A stretch of 64,000 bases of DNA from Bacillota bacterium. Its GTDB lineage: Bacteria > Bacillota > Bacilli > Paenibacillales > Paenibacillaceae. The number at the start of each line of letters is the position of its first letter. Position 1 is the first letter of the stretch. A program made the position numbers and the translations under genes. Below, in pieces: positions 34,960 through 43,629 of the stretch. Under the pieces are notes generated by a model, which was not told where the DNA came from, ran no database searches, and saw nothing but the letters and a program-made list of their open reading frames with translations. The stretch is taken from positions 1 through 64,000 of the forward strand of contig JAEWPC010000090.1 of the NCBI GenBank assembly GCA_023460795.1, read 5' to 3'.

Positions 34960-37841
34960 GTTGAGGCTTCCTCCTCTACGTTAACGGCAAGCCACTCGCG
35001 GATTCTAGCGGGAATGCCGGCGGTTGGCAGGTGCTCCATTTTGGGTCCGGGCAGCGAATACAGAAAATATTTGCCGTAATTCGTGTCGATGACCCGCGTA
35101 TCGTATAGCAACACGATTCCCCGGTCGGTAGCGGTCCGTACGAGTCGGCCGAAGCCTTGCTTGAACTTGATGACCGCCTGCGGCAACGACAGCTTCATGA
35201 ACGGGCTCTTATTCTCGGCCTGCAGCTTCTCGGCCTTCGCTTCGGCGACCGGATGGTTCGGCGGTTGGAACGGCAAGCGGACGATCGCCAGGCACGTCAG
35301 CGCGTCTCCCGGCAAGTCGATGCCTTCCCAGAAGCTGCTCGTGCCGAGCAGAACGGATGCCGGGTTGCCCATGAATTGCTGCGTCAGCCTGCTGCGGCTG
35401 CCGGCGTCTACGCCTTGGCCGAGCACTTGTATCCCCGATGATTCTAACATGAGCTTCAAAGGATCGTACACCGTTCTGAGCATTTTGTTAGAGGTGAACA
35501 GCACGAGCATCCGTCCGCCGACCGTCTTAGCGGCCTCGGCAAGGGATTCGGTGAGCGCGCTGACGAACTTCGAGTCTCCGTCTTTCCCTTTAATATTCGG
35601 AAAATCCCGCGGAATAAGCACAAGCGCCTGCTCACGGTATTTGAACGGCGATGGCAGGAGCGCGGTCTTGAGCTTGCCGTCCCGCTCCGCGCTATTAAGG
35701 CCGAGTTGCTCCGTCACGTAGCGGAACGACTTGTCGACCGTCAACGTCGCGGAAGTCATGACGACGCTCGACTTGCGGTCGAACACGCCTTCCTTCAGCA
35801 GCTCGCTGACGTCCGCCGGCGCTCCGTAAATCCATACCGATCGGCCCCGATATTGATAGTGGCCTTCGAGCCAATAGACGAACTCCGGTTTGCCGAGCGC
35901 GGTGAAAGATTGCACGTCGGCGCGGATGTTCTGCAAGTCCTTAAGCACGCCGGATAAGTCCGTCAGCATCCCCTGCATCGTCAGCTCGTCCGTCGAATCG
36001 CGGATTTCAGCGGCCAGCTTGTCGAGCGGCCGTATGACGTCCGACAATAGCTGGATCACGTTGTTGCCGTCCACCGACAAGCTTTCCCATTCCGGCGGCA
36101 ACGCCTCCGGCTTCAGCCGTATCGTGAGGTTGCCGGATTCGTCGGCAGCCGAATGAGCGGCCAACATGGCGTACAGCGCCTCCATCCACCGCTCCCAAGC
36201 TTCGCGGATCTCATGCAGCTTCGGCATCGCGAGCTCCAGCTTCTCGACCCATTCGGTCGCTTCGACGACGCTCGTCGCCGAGATGGCGCTAATAAGCTGC
36301 GGAATGAGACCGGTTCTGGCATCCTTGAGCAAGCGCTGCAGCGGAATGACGAGCGCCGAATGACCCGTTTTCTGGCCGAGGTGGTTCGTCGCTACTTCTT
36401 CGAGATGATGCGCTTCGTCCACGATCAGACGCTCGTAAGCCGGCAGCAAGCGGTGCTCCGCTCTCAGGTCCGTGAATAACAGCGCGTGGTTCGTAATGAC
36501 GAGATCCGCTTTGCCCGCTTCGTTCCTTGCGCGATGATAGAAGCACTTACGGAACCAAGGGCAGGCTCTGTTCAAGCAGGACGCGGCGTCGCTGGCCACG
36601 ATGTCCCACTCGTCTTTGTTGCGTCCCCCGATATTGAGCTCTTCCGCTTCGCCTCGCGGCGTCTCGCCGAGCCATACCGTCATGCCGCCTCGAACGATCG
36701 CTTCTTCCCGATTGATCGCATGCTCGGGAATCGATTGGCGATTCTCGAATTTGCGCAAGCACAGATAGTTGTTGCGACCCTTGAACACGGACGCTTGAAA
36801 CGGCATCGGCAGCACCTTCTGAAGCAGCGGCAAATCTCTCTCCCGAAGCTGCTCCTGAAGCTGAATCGTATGGGTGCTGACTACGATTTTTTTGGACTCC
36901 TTCAGCCCATAATAGAGGGACGGAAGCAGATACCCGAGCGATTTGCCCGTTCCCGTGCCCGCTTCGACGAGCAGATGGGCGTCATCCTGCAACGCTTCCA
37001 TGACCTCGCGGAACATGATCGTCTGTCCTTCTCTGGACTCGTAAGCCGGAAGCAGCTCCTTCAAATTCGCTCGCACCTGCTCGATATATTCGTCGAACGT
37101 CATGTCGCGCAGAATTTCCATGGCTGCGGCGGCGTTATTTTCGCGTTCGCGGTCGGTGCCCTCGTCTCCCCAATCCGTTACTTTCATGGCGAACTGGCGA
37201 AAATGATGGAGATCCGTCTCCTGGATGAACGGCTGCGTCTCCCGCCAAGCGAGCGTATGGGCGATAAACCAGCCGAGGTCGGAACGGTCGGGATCGAACA
37301 TGTTGCTCAGCCGCTGAAGCGTGAACATCGGAAGTCCGCGGAGCTTATGGATGCACAGCCCGAACAATTCCGCCGTAGCCAGCGCGTCGCTATCCGCTTG
37401 GTGCGGACGATCGTGCGCGATGCCCAGCGCCTGGGTTAAGTTGCTTAAGGCGTAAGAGGATTGCGTCGGGAACAGAAGCCTGCTCAGCTCAAGCGTATCG
37501 AGTTGTCTCCCCGAAAAAGGCAAATAGCCGCTCCGATCTAGGGCGGCTTGTAAAAAATTAGCATCGAATTCCACGCTATGGCCGACTAAGATCGCGTCGT
37601 TCAATAACGGAACGAGCTCGCTTAGCATCTCCTCCAGAGACGGGGCTTCCGCCACGTCTTCGTCCGTGATGCCGGTGAGTCGCGTGATCTCTGCCGGTAT
37701 CGGTCCCTCGGGCTTCACGAAGCTGCCGTAGGATGCGCCGATCGCGCCAGTCTCGTCGACTAAGGCGAGTCCGACTTGAATAATATGGTCTTTATCTGAC
37801 GATAAGCCGGTTGTCTCAAAATCGAGCACGGCGAACTTCAT
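34956..37841 (-). CDS. dinG: DinG-family helicase with N-terminal 3'-5' exonuclease
   Basis: A 961-residue fusion typical of Gram-positive DinG. Residues about 1-165 are a DEDDh exonuclease (FAVLDFETTGLS; VGHSVEFDANFLQ; HQADSDALAT). The superfamily 2 helicase follows, with Walker A EAGTGTGKSLGY, DEAHHLEE and a C-terminal domain with SFWEGIDLPG and QGFGRLVRT. Four cysteines, in NYLCLRK and in SCLNRACPWFRKC, occupy the position of the XPD/DinG iron-sulphur cluster. It probably acts on DNA or RNA-DNA hybrids during repair. It lies downstream of panBCD as in B. subtilis, with a TPR gene between. Confidence 0.95.
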   Translation of the reverse strand: MKFAVLDFETTGLSSDKDHIIQVGLALVDETGAIGASYGSFVKPEGPIPAEITRLTGITDEDVAEAPSLEEMLSELVPLLNDAILVGHSVEFDANFLQAALDRSGYLPFSGRQLDTLELSRLLFPTQSSYALSNLTQALGIAHDRPHQADSDALATAELFGLCIHKLRGLPMFTLQRLSNMFDPDRSDLGWFIAHTLAWRETQPFIQETDLHHFRQFAMKVTDWGDEGTDRERENNAAAAMEILRDMTFDEYIEQVRANLKELLPAYESREGQTIMFREVMEALQDDAHLLVEAGTGTGKSLGYLLPSLYYGLKESKKIVVSTHTIQLQEQLRERDLPLLQKVLPMPFQASVFKGRNNYLCLRKFENRQSIPEHAINREEAIVRGGMTVWLGETPRGEAEELNIGGRNKDEWDIVASDAASCLNRACPWFRKCFYHRARNEAGKADLVITNHALLFTDLRAEHRLLPAYERLIVDEAHHLEEVATNHLGQKTGHSALVIPLQRLLKDARTGLIPQLISAISATSVVEATEWVEKLELAMPKLHEIREAWERWMEALYAMLAAHSAADESGNLTIRLKPEALPPEWESLSVDGNNVIQLLSDVIRPLDKLAAEIRDSTDELTMQGMLTDLSGVLKDLQNIRADVQSFTALGKPEFVYWLEGHYQYRGRSVWIYGAPADVSELLKEGVFDRKSSVVMTSATLTVDKSFRYVTEQLGLNSAERDGKLKTALLPSPFKYREQALVLIPRDFPNIKGKDGDSKFVSALTESLAEAAKTVGGRMLVLFTSNKMLRTVYDPLKLMLESSGIQVLGQGVDAGSRSRLTQQFMGNPASVLLGTSSFWEGIDLPGDALTCLAIVRLPFQPPNHPVAEAKAEKLQAENKSPFMKLSLPQAVIKFKQGFGRLVRTATDRGIVLLYDTRVIDTNYGKYFLYSLPGPKMEHLPTAGIPARIREWLAVNVEEEAST

Positions 37842-37878
37842 GCCTGACTTCCTTTCCGTTCGGACGGCCTGCTGCCGG

Positions 37879-38523
37879 TTAATGCGATTCGATCGCCTGC
37901 AGCTCGGCGCATCCGAATTGTAGCTGCAGCTGCCCCAATCCGTGCTTGCAGCACTCGAGATTACGTCTTGGATCCGCGAACGACGGATCCGTGTCGATCG
38001 CTTTGCGAAAGTAGCTTCGCGCTTGGTCCAAATTCGCGTATACCGCCTGAATGCAGCCGAGCGCGTTATAAGCGATCGCGCGGAGCTTGCTTTCCTCCGC
38101 GATGGCCGCGATCAGCTGGAAATGCCGCTGGGCTTCGCCCCATTCCTTCAGATGCATGCGCGACATGGCGAGGAACAGCCTGGCCCCCATAAAATCCGGA
38201 TAAGAGGCAATCGCTTCCTCCAAGTACATGGAGGCTTGCGCGAACATGTGGAGCTTAAAGTAGCCTTGCCCTTTGATGAACGGGCTCATCAGCAGCTGCG
38301 GATCATGCTTCGGCTGCTGCTGACCCGACTGCTGCTGCAACTCGCGATAGAACGCCATGCGGTCTTCGAATTGAAGCCATGATTCAATAATATCATCACT
38401 TAACGATTTCAGCATGTTCCATTGTTCTTGGAGCTGGCATTTTTCTTCGCCGGACGCTTGCGGATATCGAATAATGAGTTCGTCGAGAATTTCGTTCATC
38501 GTTGCGAACCATTGGCGGATCAT
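37879..38523 (-). CDS. Tetratricopeptide-repeat protein
   Basis: A 214-residue helical protein. The N-terminal 70 residues are helical and Gln/Glu-rich, followed by about three TPR units at 90-205 (YFKLHMFAQASMYLEEAIASYPD; MHLKEWGEAQRHFQLI; ANLDQARSYFRKAIDTDPSFADP). It is expected to mediate protein contacts; no partner is known. The start at 38523 has GGAGGGGG eight bases upstream, whereas an ATG 21 codons earlier has none. B. subtilis has no gene here between panD and dinG. Confidence 0.8.
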   Translation of the reverse strand: MIRQWFATMNEILDELIIRYPQASGEEKCQLQEQWNMLKSLSDDIIESWLQFEDRMAFYRELQQQSGQQQPKHDPQLLMSPFIKGQGYFKLHMFAQASMYLEEAIASYPDFMGARLFLAMSRMHLKEWGEAQRHFQLIAAIAEESKLRAIAYNALGCIQAVYANLDQARSYFRKAIDTDPSFADPRRNLECCKHGLGQLQLQFGCAELQAIESH

Positions 38524-38591
38524 GCTGTGTTCCCCCTCCAACTCGAAACTGTACTGCTCATTCTGCGTTTCGAGGGGGTGTTTCATACGCG

Positions 38592-38975
38592 TTACATGAC
38601 GGTCGAATGAGGCTCCTCCGCCAACAATTTGACGACTTGATTTCGCTCGTCCAGGATAGCGACGCGAGGCTTATGGCGGCGAGCTTCCTCGTTCGTCAAC
38701 AATCCGTAATTGATGATGATGACTTGATCTCCCGGTTGCACGAGGCGCGCCGCCGCCCCGTTCAGGCAGATGACGCCGGAGCCGCGCGGACCTGGAATCG
38801 TATACGTCTCGAACCTTGCGCCGTTGTTATTGTTTACGATCTGAACCTTCTCGTCGGGCAGAATATCGACCAGATCCATTAAATCTTGGTCGATCGTAAT
38901 GCTGCCCACGTAATTTAAATTCGCTTCCGTTACGGTTGCGCGATGGATTTTGGCTTTCATCATTTGGCGGAACAT
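38592..38975 (-). CDS. panD: Aspartate 1-decarboxylase
   Basis: A 127-residue pro-enzyme that makes beta-alanine for pantothenate. The self-processing Gly-Ser site is visible in NYVGSITID (about residue 24-25), which produces the pyruvoyl group. Its start overlaps panC by 16 bases. The N-terminus MFRQMMKAKIHRATV fits the family. Confidence 0.97.
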   Translation of the reverse strand: MFRQMMKAKIHRATVTEANLNYVGSITIDQDLMDLVDILPDEKVQIVNNNNGARFETYTIPGPRGSGVICLNGAAARLVQPGDQVIIINYGLLTNEEARRHKPRVAILDERNQVVKLLAEEPHSTVM

Positions 38976-39886
38976 AGGAGATCACCTGCTTCTATAGGAT
39001 TGACGATACGGTTGTCGATCAGACGCGTGCGGCCGAATCGTACGGCCAACGCGATCAAGACGTTATCCTTATATTCGCTCAGCGGGCCGTCGCCGGTCAT
39101 CGGCTGCATGCCCGGATAATCGACGATCTCGACGTAATCGATGTCGGCGGAAGGCGCTTGGCGGATGCCCTCCGCAAGCTTCTTCGCGAGCTCCCCGGCC
39201 GTCGCTCCCTCGGCGATCCACTGTTCGGCTTTGGCGAGCGATCGAGACAAAGCAAGCGATTGCTCGCGCTCCTCGGCGCTCAAATACACGTTGCGCGAGC
39301 TAAGCGCCAGTCCGTCCTGTTCGCGTACGATCGGGCAGGGCACGATCTCGACGGGGATGCTGAGATCCTTGACCATCTGCGCGATCACCGCGACTTGCTG
39401 AGCGTCTTTAAGGCCGAAATACGCCCGGTCGGGCTGCACGATTTGGAACAGCTTGGCTACGACGGTAGCTACGCCGTCGAAATGCCCGGGACGGCTTGCT
39501 CCGCACAGATGCTCCGATACGCTCGACACCGAGACGGTGGTCAAGAGAGGATAGTCGGGGTACATCTCCTCTACGGACGGCAAGAAAACGATGTCGACGC
39601 CGCTCTTCGCGGCGAGCGCGACGTCCCGCTCTTCGTCGCGCGGATATCGCGCCAAATCTTCGTTCGGTCCGAATTGGAGCGGATTGACGAAGATGCTCAG
39701 CACGGTCAGCCCGTTCTCTTGGACGGAACGCTGCATCAGGCTGGCATGGCCTTCGTGCAGGTATCCCATCGTAGGCACGAAGCCTACCGTTGCTTCCGCG
39801 GAAGCGGTTCGTCTGTAAGCCCTAATCCGTTGCCGAAGCTCGGCGATCGTTCTGACGATGGCGGGAGTTGTCTCGCGTGTCATCAT
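38960..39886 (-). CDS. panC: Pantothenate synthetase
   Basis: A 308-residue ATP-dependent ligase that joins pantoate and beta-alanine. VGFVPTMGYLHEGHASL carries the HxGH nucleotide-binding motif, and FGLKDAQQVAVI and SSRNVYLS are family blocks. It overlaps panB (ATGATGA) and panD, so the three enzymes are coupled. The C-terminal extension is slightly longer than in B. subtilis. Confidence 0.97.
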   Translation of the reverse strand: MMTRETTPAIVRTIAELRQRIRAYRRTASAEATVGFVPTMGYLHEGHASLMQRSVQENGLTVLSIFVNPLQFGPNEDLARYPRDEERDVALAAKSGVDIVFLPSVEEMYPDYPLLTTVSVSSVSEHLCGASRPGHFDGVATVVAKLFQIVQPDRAYFGLKDAQQVAVIAQMVKDLSIPVEIVPCPIVREQDGLALSSRNVYLSAEEREQSLALSRSLAKAEQWIAEGATAGELAKKLAEGIRQAPSADIDYVEIVDYPGMQPMTGDGPLSEYKDNVLIALAVRFGRTRLIDNRIVNPIEAGDLLCSAK

Positions 39887-40746
39887 TTGCCCTCTCCTCC
39901 GCCGTACATTGTGGTCGGCAATGCGATGTTCTTATCTTCTAGAGGGAAGCCGTGCTTCTCCTCGGGAAAGGCTTTGGTCTTCACGTCGTTCACGTAATCG
40001 GCGATGGCATCGCGAATCGTATCCCCGATGTTGGCGTAGCTCTTCACGAAACGTTTGTCACGGATGCCGGAGCCGTAGCGCAGCAAGTCGTGGAACACGA
40101 GCACTTGCCCGTCGCAGCCGCGTCCGGCGCCGATGCCGATCGTCGGAACCGAGAGGGAACGGGATATTTCCGCCGCCAGTTCCTCGGTGACGAGCTCCAG
40201 CAGGACGCCGAAAGCGCCGGCTTGCTCGAGGGCTTTGGCGTCGTGCAGCATTTTCTCCGCTTCATCTCTGCTCTTGCCTTGTACTTTATAACCGCCGATC
40301 TGGTGAATGGATTGCGGCGTTAAACCGAGGTGGCCGAGCACGGGAATGCCGGCTTGCGTAAGTATTCGGATTTCGTCCGCAAGCTCGGCTCCGCCCTCCA
40401 GCTTCACCGCATGGGCTCCGCCTTCCTGCATGAGCCTGGCCGCGTTGCGAAGCGTCGCTTCAGGCCCGAGACGGTACGTCGCGAAAGGCATGTCGGCGAC
40501 GATCATCGTTCCCGGCGCGCCGCGAGCGACCGCCCGCGTATGGTAAATGATGTCTTCCAGCTTTACGGGTACGGTTGTATGATAGCCGAGCACCACGTTG
40601 CCGAGCGAGTCTCCGACGAGAATGACGTCCACTCCGGCTTCCTCCGCCAGCATCGCCGACGGGTAATCGTACGCAGTAACGAAGGCGATCGGTTTGTTTT
40701 CGTTTTTCATCGCTTTTAAGCGAGGTAGGGTCAACGCTTTTTTCAT
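39883..40746 (-). CDS. panB: 3-methyl-2-oxobutanoate hydroxymethyltransferase
   Basis: A 287-residue TIM-barrel enzyme that adds a hydroxymethyl group from methylene-tetrahydrofolate to ketoisovalerate, the first committed step to pantothenate. VTAYDYPSAMLAEEAGVDVILVGDSLG and VKLEGGAE are diagnostic. AGGAGGG precedes the ATG. It is first in panBCD, behind a leader of about 225 nt with a pan-type hairpin and an intrinsic terminator. Confidence 0.97.
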   Translation of the reverse strand: MKKALTLPRLKAMKNENKPIAFVTAYDYPSAMLAEEAGVDVILVGDSLGNVVLGYHTTVPVKLEDIIYHTRAVARGAPGTMIVADMPFATYRLGPEATLRNAARLMQEGGAHAVKLEGGAELADEIRILTQAGIPVLGHLGLTPQSIHQIGGYKVQGKSRDEAEKMLHDAKALEQAGAFGVLLELVTEELAAEISRSLSVPTIGIGAGRGCDGQVLVFHDLLRYGSGIRDKRFVKSYANIGDTIRDAIADYVNDVKTKAFPEEKHGFPLEDKNIALPTTMYGGGEGK

Positions 40747-40786
40747 GGGAGTACCCTCCTAATGGTTCAAGATGATGGGAACAAAC

Positions 40787-40823
40787 AAAAAAACCTGTTT
40801 TTGCCCACGAGCAAAAAAGGTTT
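40787..40823 (-). terminator. Intrinsic terminator in the panB leader
   Basis: Leftward, AAACCTTTTTTGC pairs with GCAAAAACAGGTTT (one bulge) and runs into T7, about 40 bases before the panB start. It could attenuate panBCD transcription or end the upstream birA transcript. Confidence 0.75.
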
Positions 40824-40852
40824 CCATTCAACATAGAACGTCCTTCACGTCC

Positions 40853-40884
40853 TTCTGTCTCGGTCCTTTCGGCTCAGAGCAGAA
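40853..40884 (-). ncRNA. Probable pan RNA motif in the panB leader
   Basis: The leftward RNA can fold as UUCUG...CAGAA, then UCU/AGA, then a top helix in GAGCC-GAAA-GGACC with one bulged A on each side. The known pan motif is a hairpin with two conserved bulged adenosines found before pantothenate genes. The match was made by eye from fold and position, not by a covariance model. Confidence 0.55.
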
Positions 40885-40900
40885 TCCGCCGCGAATCATT

Positions 40901-41006
40901 GACGGTATTCAATTATCGCGTTGCTTAGTGTGCCCTTCCCGCAAGTGCGGTTCTCACGGATACCGCCTTGCACGACCATTGTAGCACAATTCGTCAAGAG
41001 CGTCTA
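40901..41006 (-). promoter_or_regulatory. Candidate panB promoter and 5' leader stem
   Basis: TAGACG (41006-41001), 17 bases, and TACAAT (40983-40978) form a candidate promoter with a weak -35, giving a leader of about 225 nt. Near the 5' end GGCGGUAU (40967-40960) can pair with AUACCGUC (40908-40901), closing a larger structured element. Confidence 0.4.
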
Positions 41007-41028
41007 CGGAGCGGACGCCGCGGGCGAA

Positions 41029-41123
41029 ATAGAGGTATAAGTACCTCTAATTTCCCGCGATCCCGCCAATGCGACGCAATAAAGGCATATGTACCTCTAA
41101 ATCCACGCGATCCCGCCAATGCG
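41029..41123. repeat. 50 bp tandem repeat with palindrome, two copies
   Basis: GTACCTCTAA(T/A)TTCC(C/A)CGCGATCCCGCCAATGCG-type units begin at 41041 and 41091, 50 bases apart. The first is headed by a perfect palindrome, AGAGGTA-TAAG-TACCTCT (about 41030-41047); the second palindrome is degraded. They lie between birA and panB. Confidence 0.75.
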
Positions 41124-41133
41124 CCCTCGTCCC

Positions 41134-42111
41134 TCAGCTTCCAGTTGCATTCACTTCGGCAGAATAAATCGTGCGGAAGCTGCCGTCCGGCAGTTCTACG
41201 CGCAAGCCGCCCATGTCGTCCAGCTCGCGCGGTACGCCTTCGATGGCTCCTTGCGGAGTCGTTAGCGTCACCGTACGGTTCAACGTAACGGAGTGGGCTT
41301 CCCACAACGCGCGAATCGGCGCGAAACCTTGCTCGAGATACAGCGCGTACAGCTGCTCGAATTGCTCAAGCACCGCGGAGATCAACTCGCTTCGTGATAC
41401 CGGCTGTCCCGCGGCCATCTTAAGCGAGATCGCTTTCTCGAGCAGCTCCTCGGGGTAATCCTCGGCATCCAAATTCGCGGAGATACCGAGTCCGACTACT
41501 ACGTATCTTAACCGTTCGTCCTCGGCGGCGGATTCCAGCAGAATACCGCTGATTTTACGGCCGTCCACGAGCAGGTCGTTCGGCCACTTAATACCGATCG
41601 TAAGCGGCACCAAGCGCGTGATCGCTCGGCTAAGCGCGACGGCGGCGAGCAGCGTAAGCTGCGGCGTGAGCGGCAAAGGCACCGTCGGACGAAGCAAGAG
41701 GCTCATCCATACGCCTTTGCCGGCCGGCGATACCCACGCGCGTCCCATTCTTCCGCGTCCGCTCGTCTGCTGCTCGGCGATGACGACCGTCCCTTCCGGC
41801 GCGCCTTGCTCCGCCAGCGTACGAAGCTCATCCTGCGTCGATCCTACGACATCGAACAAGCGAAGGTTCCGTCCGAAGCTGCGCGTATTCAGCTTAGGAA
41901 GCAGCTCCTGTACCGTCAAGCGAGAAGGCTTGCCCAGCAACCGATATCCGAGCCTAGGCGTCGCTTCGATCTCGTAACCCTCCGCCTCCAGCTTGCGAAC
42001 CTGCTTCCAGATCGCCGTGCGGCTCACGTTCAGCTTCCTGCTAATCTCTTCCCCGGACACGTATTCGCCCGGCTCCGACTCCAGCAAGCCGAGCAATGTA
42101 ACGGTACTCAC
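41134..42111 (-). CDS. birA: Biotin operon repressor / biotin-protein ligase
   Basis: A 325-residue bifunctional protein. An N-terminal winged helix (about 1-65, GEEISRKLNVSRTAIWKQVRKL) binds DNA, and the ligase domain has GRGRMGRAWVSPAGKGVWMS and KWPNDLLVDGRKISGIL for biotinyl-AMP formation. It biotinylates acetyl-CoA carboxylase and pyruvate carboxylase and represses biotin genes. Its order between cca and panB is that of B. subtilis. Confidence 0.96.
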   Translation of the reverse strand: MSTVTLLGLLESEPGEYVSGEEISRKLNVSRTAIWKQVRKLEAEGYEIEATPRLGYRLLGKPSRLTVQELLPKLNTRSFGRNLRLFDVVGSTQDELRTLAEQGAPEGTVVIAEQQTSGRGRMGRAWVSPAGKGVWMSLLLRPTVPLPLTPQLTLLAAVALSRAITRLVPLTIGIKWPNDLLVDGRKISGILLESAAEDERLRYVVVGLGISANLDAEDYPEELLEKAISLKMAAGQPVSRSELISAVLEQFEQLYALYLEQGFAPIRALWEAHSVTLNRTVTLTTPQGAIEGVPRELDDMGGLRVELPDGSFRTIYSAEVNATGS

Positions 42112-42143
42112 GCAATCTCCTCGCTTCCTCGTGTGACAGGTTG

Positions 42144-42332
42144 ATAACGGAACTAGGTTCCGCTATTACGTCAACAATAACGCTTTCCAATTCGATAGCG
42201 GAACCACGTTCCGTTATTTGGCCTTATATACCTAGTTACTTCTAAATTCCTGCGTGGATAGCGGAACCGCGTTCCGTTATTGCTCCGGATCTCCCGCGTA
42301 TATGTCCCATTAGCGGAACTGCGTTCCGTTAT
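42144..42332. repeat. Array of ATAGCGGAAC/GTTCCGTTAT palindromes
   Basis: Four palindromes of the form ATA(A/G)CGGAAC-N3-GTTCCG(T/C)TAT start at 42144, 42195, 42258 and 42310 (spacings 51, 63 and 52). They lie between birA and cca; the last covers the stop codon and final codons of cca. They belong to the same family as the array at 12283-12525. Confidence 0.88.
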
Positions 42333-43593
42333 CGTCCGCCCGAACAGTCGTCGCAACCTCTAGCAACGCGCCCTTATCGTTCACGACACGCCCGTGGGCG
42401 ACTTCCGACAGCAGCTGCCGCAGCTGGCGCGCGACCCAAGGGCCCGGCGGCATGCCGAGCGCCTTCGCGAGCTCGTCTCCGCGCACGGCTAGCTCCGAGA
42501 CGCGAGTAACCGGCATCGTCGCAAGCCAACTGGGCACTTCTCCGTCAACGCCGCCGCTTGCCGCCTCCCGAATCTCGAGCCAATCTTCCGCAGCTGGAAC
42601 GCCGTAATCCAGGACGGCTTCGATCCACGTCTCCCGATCGCACCCGCCGTCCCGTGCCGCAACCCTGCCACCAGCTCCGTCTCCGGCCAACAACCGCCGC
42701 TCGAACCCGACAACCGCGGCGATGCGAGCAACGCGCTTGCCGCTCATGCGCAACGCCTTGCAGGATGAGGCAGCCTCCGATTCCGAAGCGCCGACACCGA
42801 TCCAGTAAGCCGCCCAACGCACGTCAACGCCTTCGATACCGGACAGCCGAATCGCCGCCTCGGCATCACTGCTTGTCCAGCCCCCCGATGGCGTAATCAA
42901 CGGCTCCTTCGTATAGGCCAACAGCCCGCTCTCCCGGAGCCATGCGCAAGCCTGATCCGGCCCTTGTCCGGCCATCATCTTGTCCCATTCGGCGCCGATT
43001 CGCTCCATCGCGACTTGCGCGAGGCGCTGCTTCCGCGATGCAATGCCGTCCCAAATATCCGCGGCGAGCTCGAATCCGAACTCCGCGCCGAACCGGATCG
43101 CGCGAAGCATGCGCAGCGCGTCTTCTCCGAACCGATCGGCGGCTTGTCCCACCGTACGCACGATGCCCGCCGACAAATCCTCGCGGCCTCCGAACGGATC
43201 CAGCACCTCGCCGTCAAGCCCGACCGCCATCGCGTTAAACGTGAAGTCTCGCCTGGATAGATCCTCCCGGATGTCGCTGACGAAGTTCACTTCGTCGGGC
43301 CTGCGCGCGTCGGAATATCCGGATTCCGTCCGATAAGTCGTGACCTCGAACGGCGTCCCGTCTACCATTACCGTTACCGTGCCGTGTTGCAACCCCGTCG
43401 GGACCGTACGCGGGAATAACGCCTGCACCGCTTCCGGAAGCGCGGACGTCGCGATATCGATATCGTGGAGCGGCCTCCCGATCAAGCGATCGCGTACGCA
43501 GCCTCCCACCAGGTAAGCCTCGTGGCCTGCTTCAGCGAGCACGCGAAGCAGCTTCAGCCCTTCTCCCCACAGCTTCTCGTCCGATTCACCCAT
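42310..43593 (-). CDS. cca: CCA tRNA nucleotidyltransferase
   Basis: A 427-residue enzyme adding CCA to tRNA 3' ends. The catalytic nucleotidyltransferase motif is in LVGGCVRDRLIGRPLHDIDIATSA, the RRDFTFNAMAV block and LDPFGGREDL follow, then ALRMLRAIRFGAEFGF. The C-terminal region is rather divergent and its last residues, DDNGTQFR, are encoded by a palindromic intergenic repeat, so the natural end may have been earlier. It has GGAGGTG upstream of the ATG and follows bshA. Confidence 0.95.
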   Translation of the reverse strand: MGESDEKLWGEGLKLLRVLAEAGHEAYLVGGCVRDRLIGRPLHDIDIATSALPEAVQALFPRTVPTGLQHGTVTVMVDGTPFEVTTYRTESGYSDARRPDEVNFVSDIREDLSRRDFTFNAMAVGLDGEVLDPFGGREDLSAGIVRTVGQAADRFGEDALRMLRAIRFGAEFGFELAADIWDGIASRKQRLAQVAMERIGAEWDKMMAGQGPDQACAWLRESGLLAYTKEPLITPSGGWTSSDAEAAIRLSGIEGVDVRWAAYWIGVGASESEAASSCKALRMSGKRVARIAAVVGFERRLLAGDGAGGRVAARDGGCDRETWIEAVLDYGVPAAEDWLEIREAASGGVDGEVPSWLATMPVTRVSELAVRGDELAKALGMPPGPWVARQLRQLLSEVAHGRVVNDKGALLEVATTVRADDNGTQFR

Positions 43594-43629
43594 ACGCCCC
43601 GCGCACCTCCTCCGAGGATGCCGACGTGA

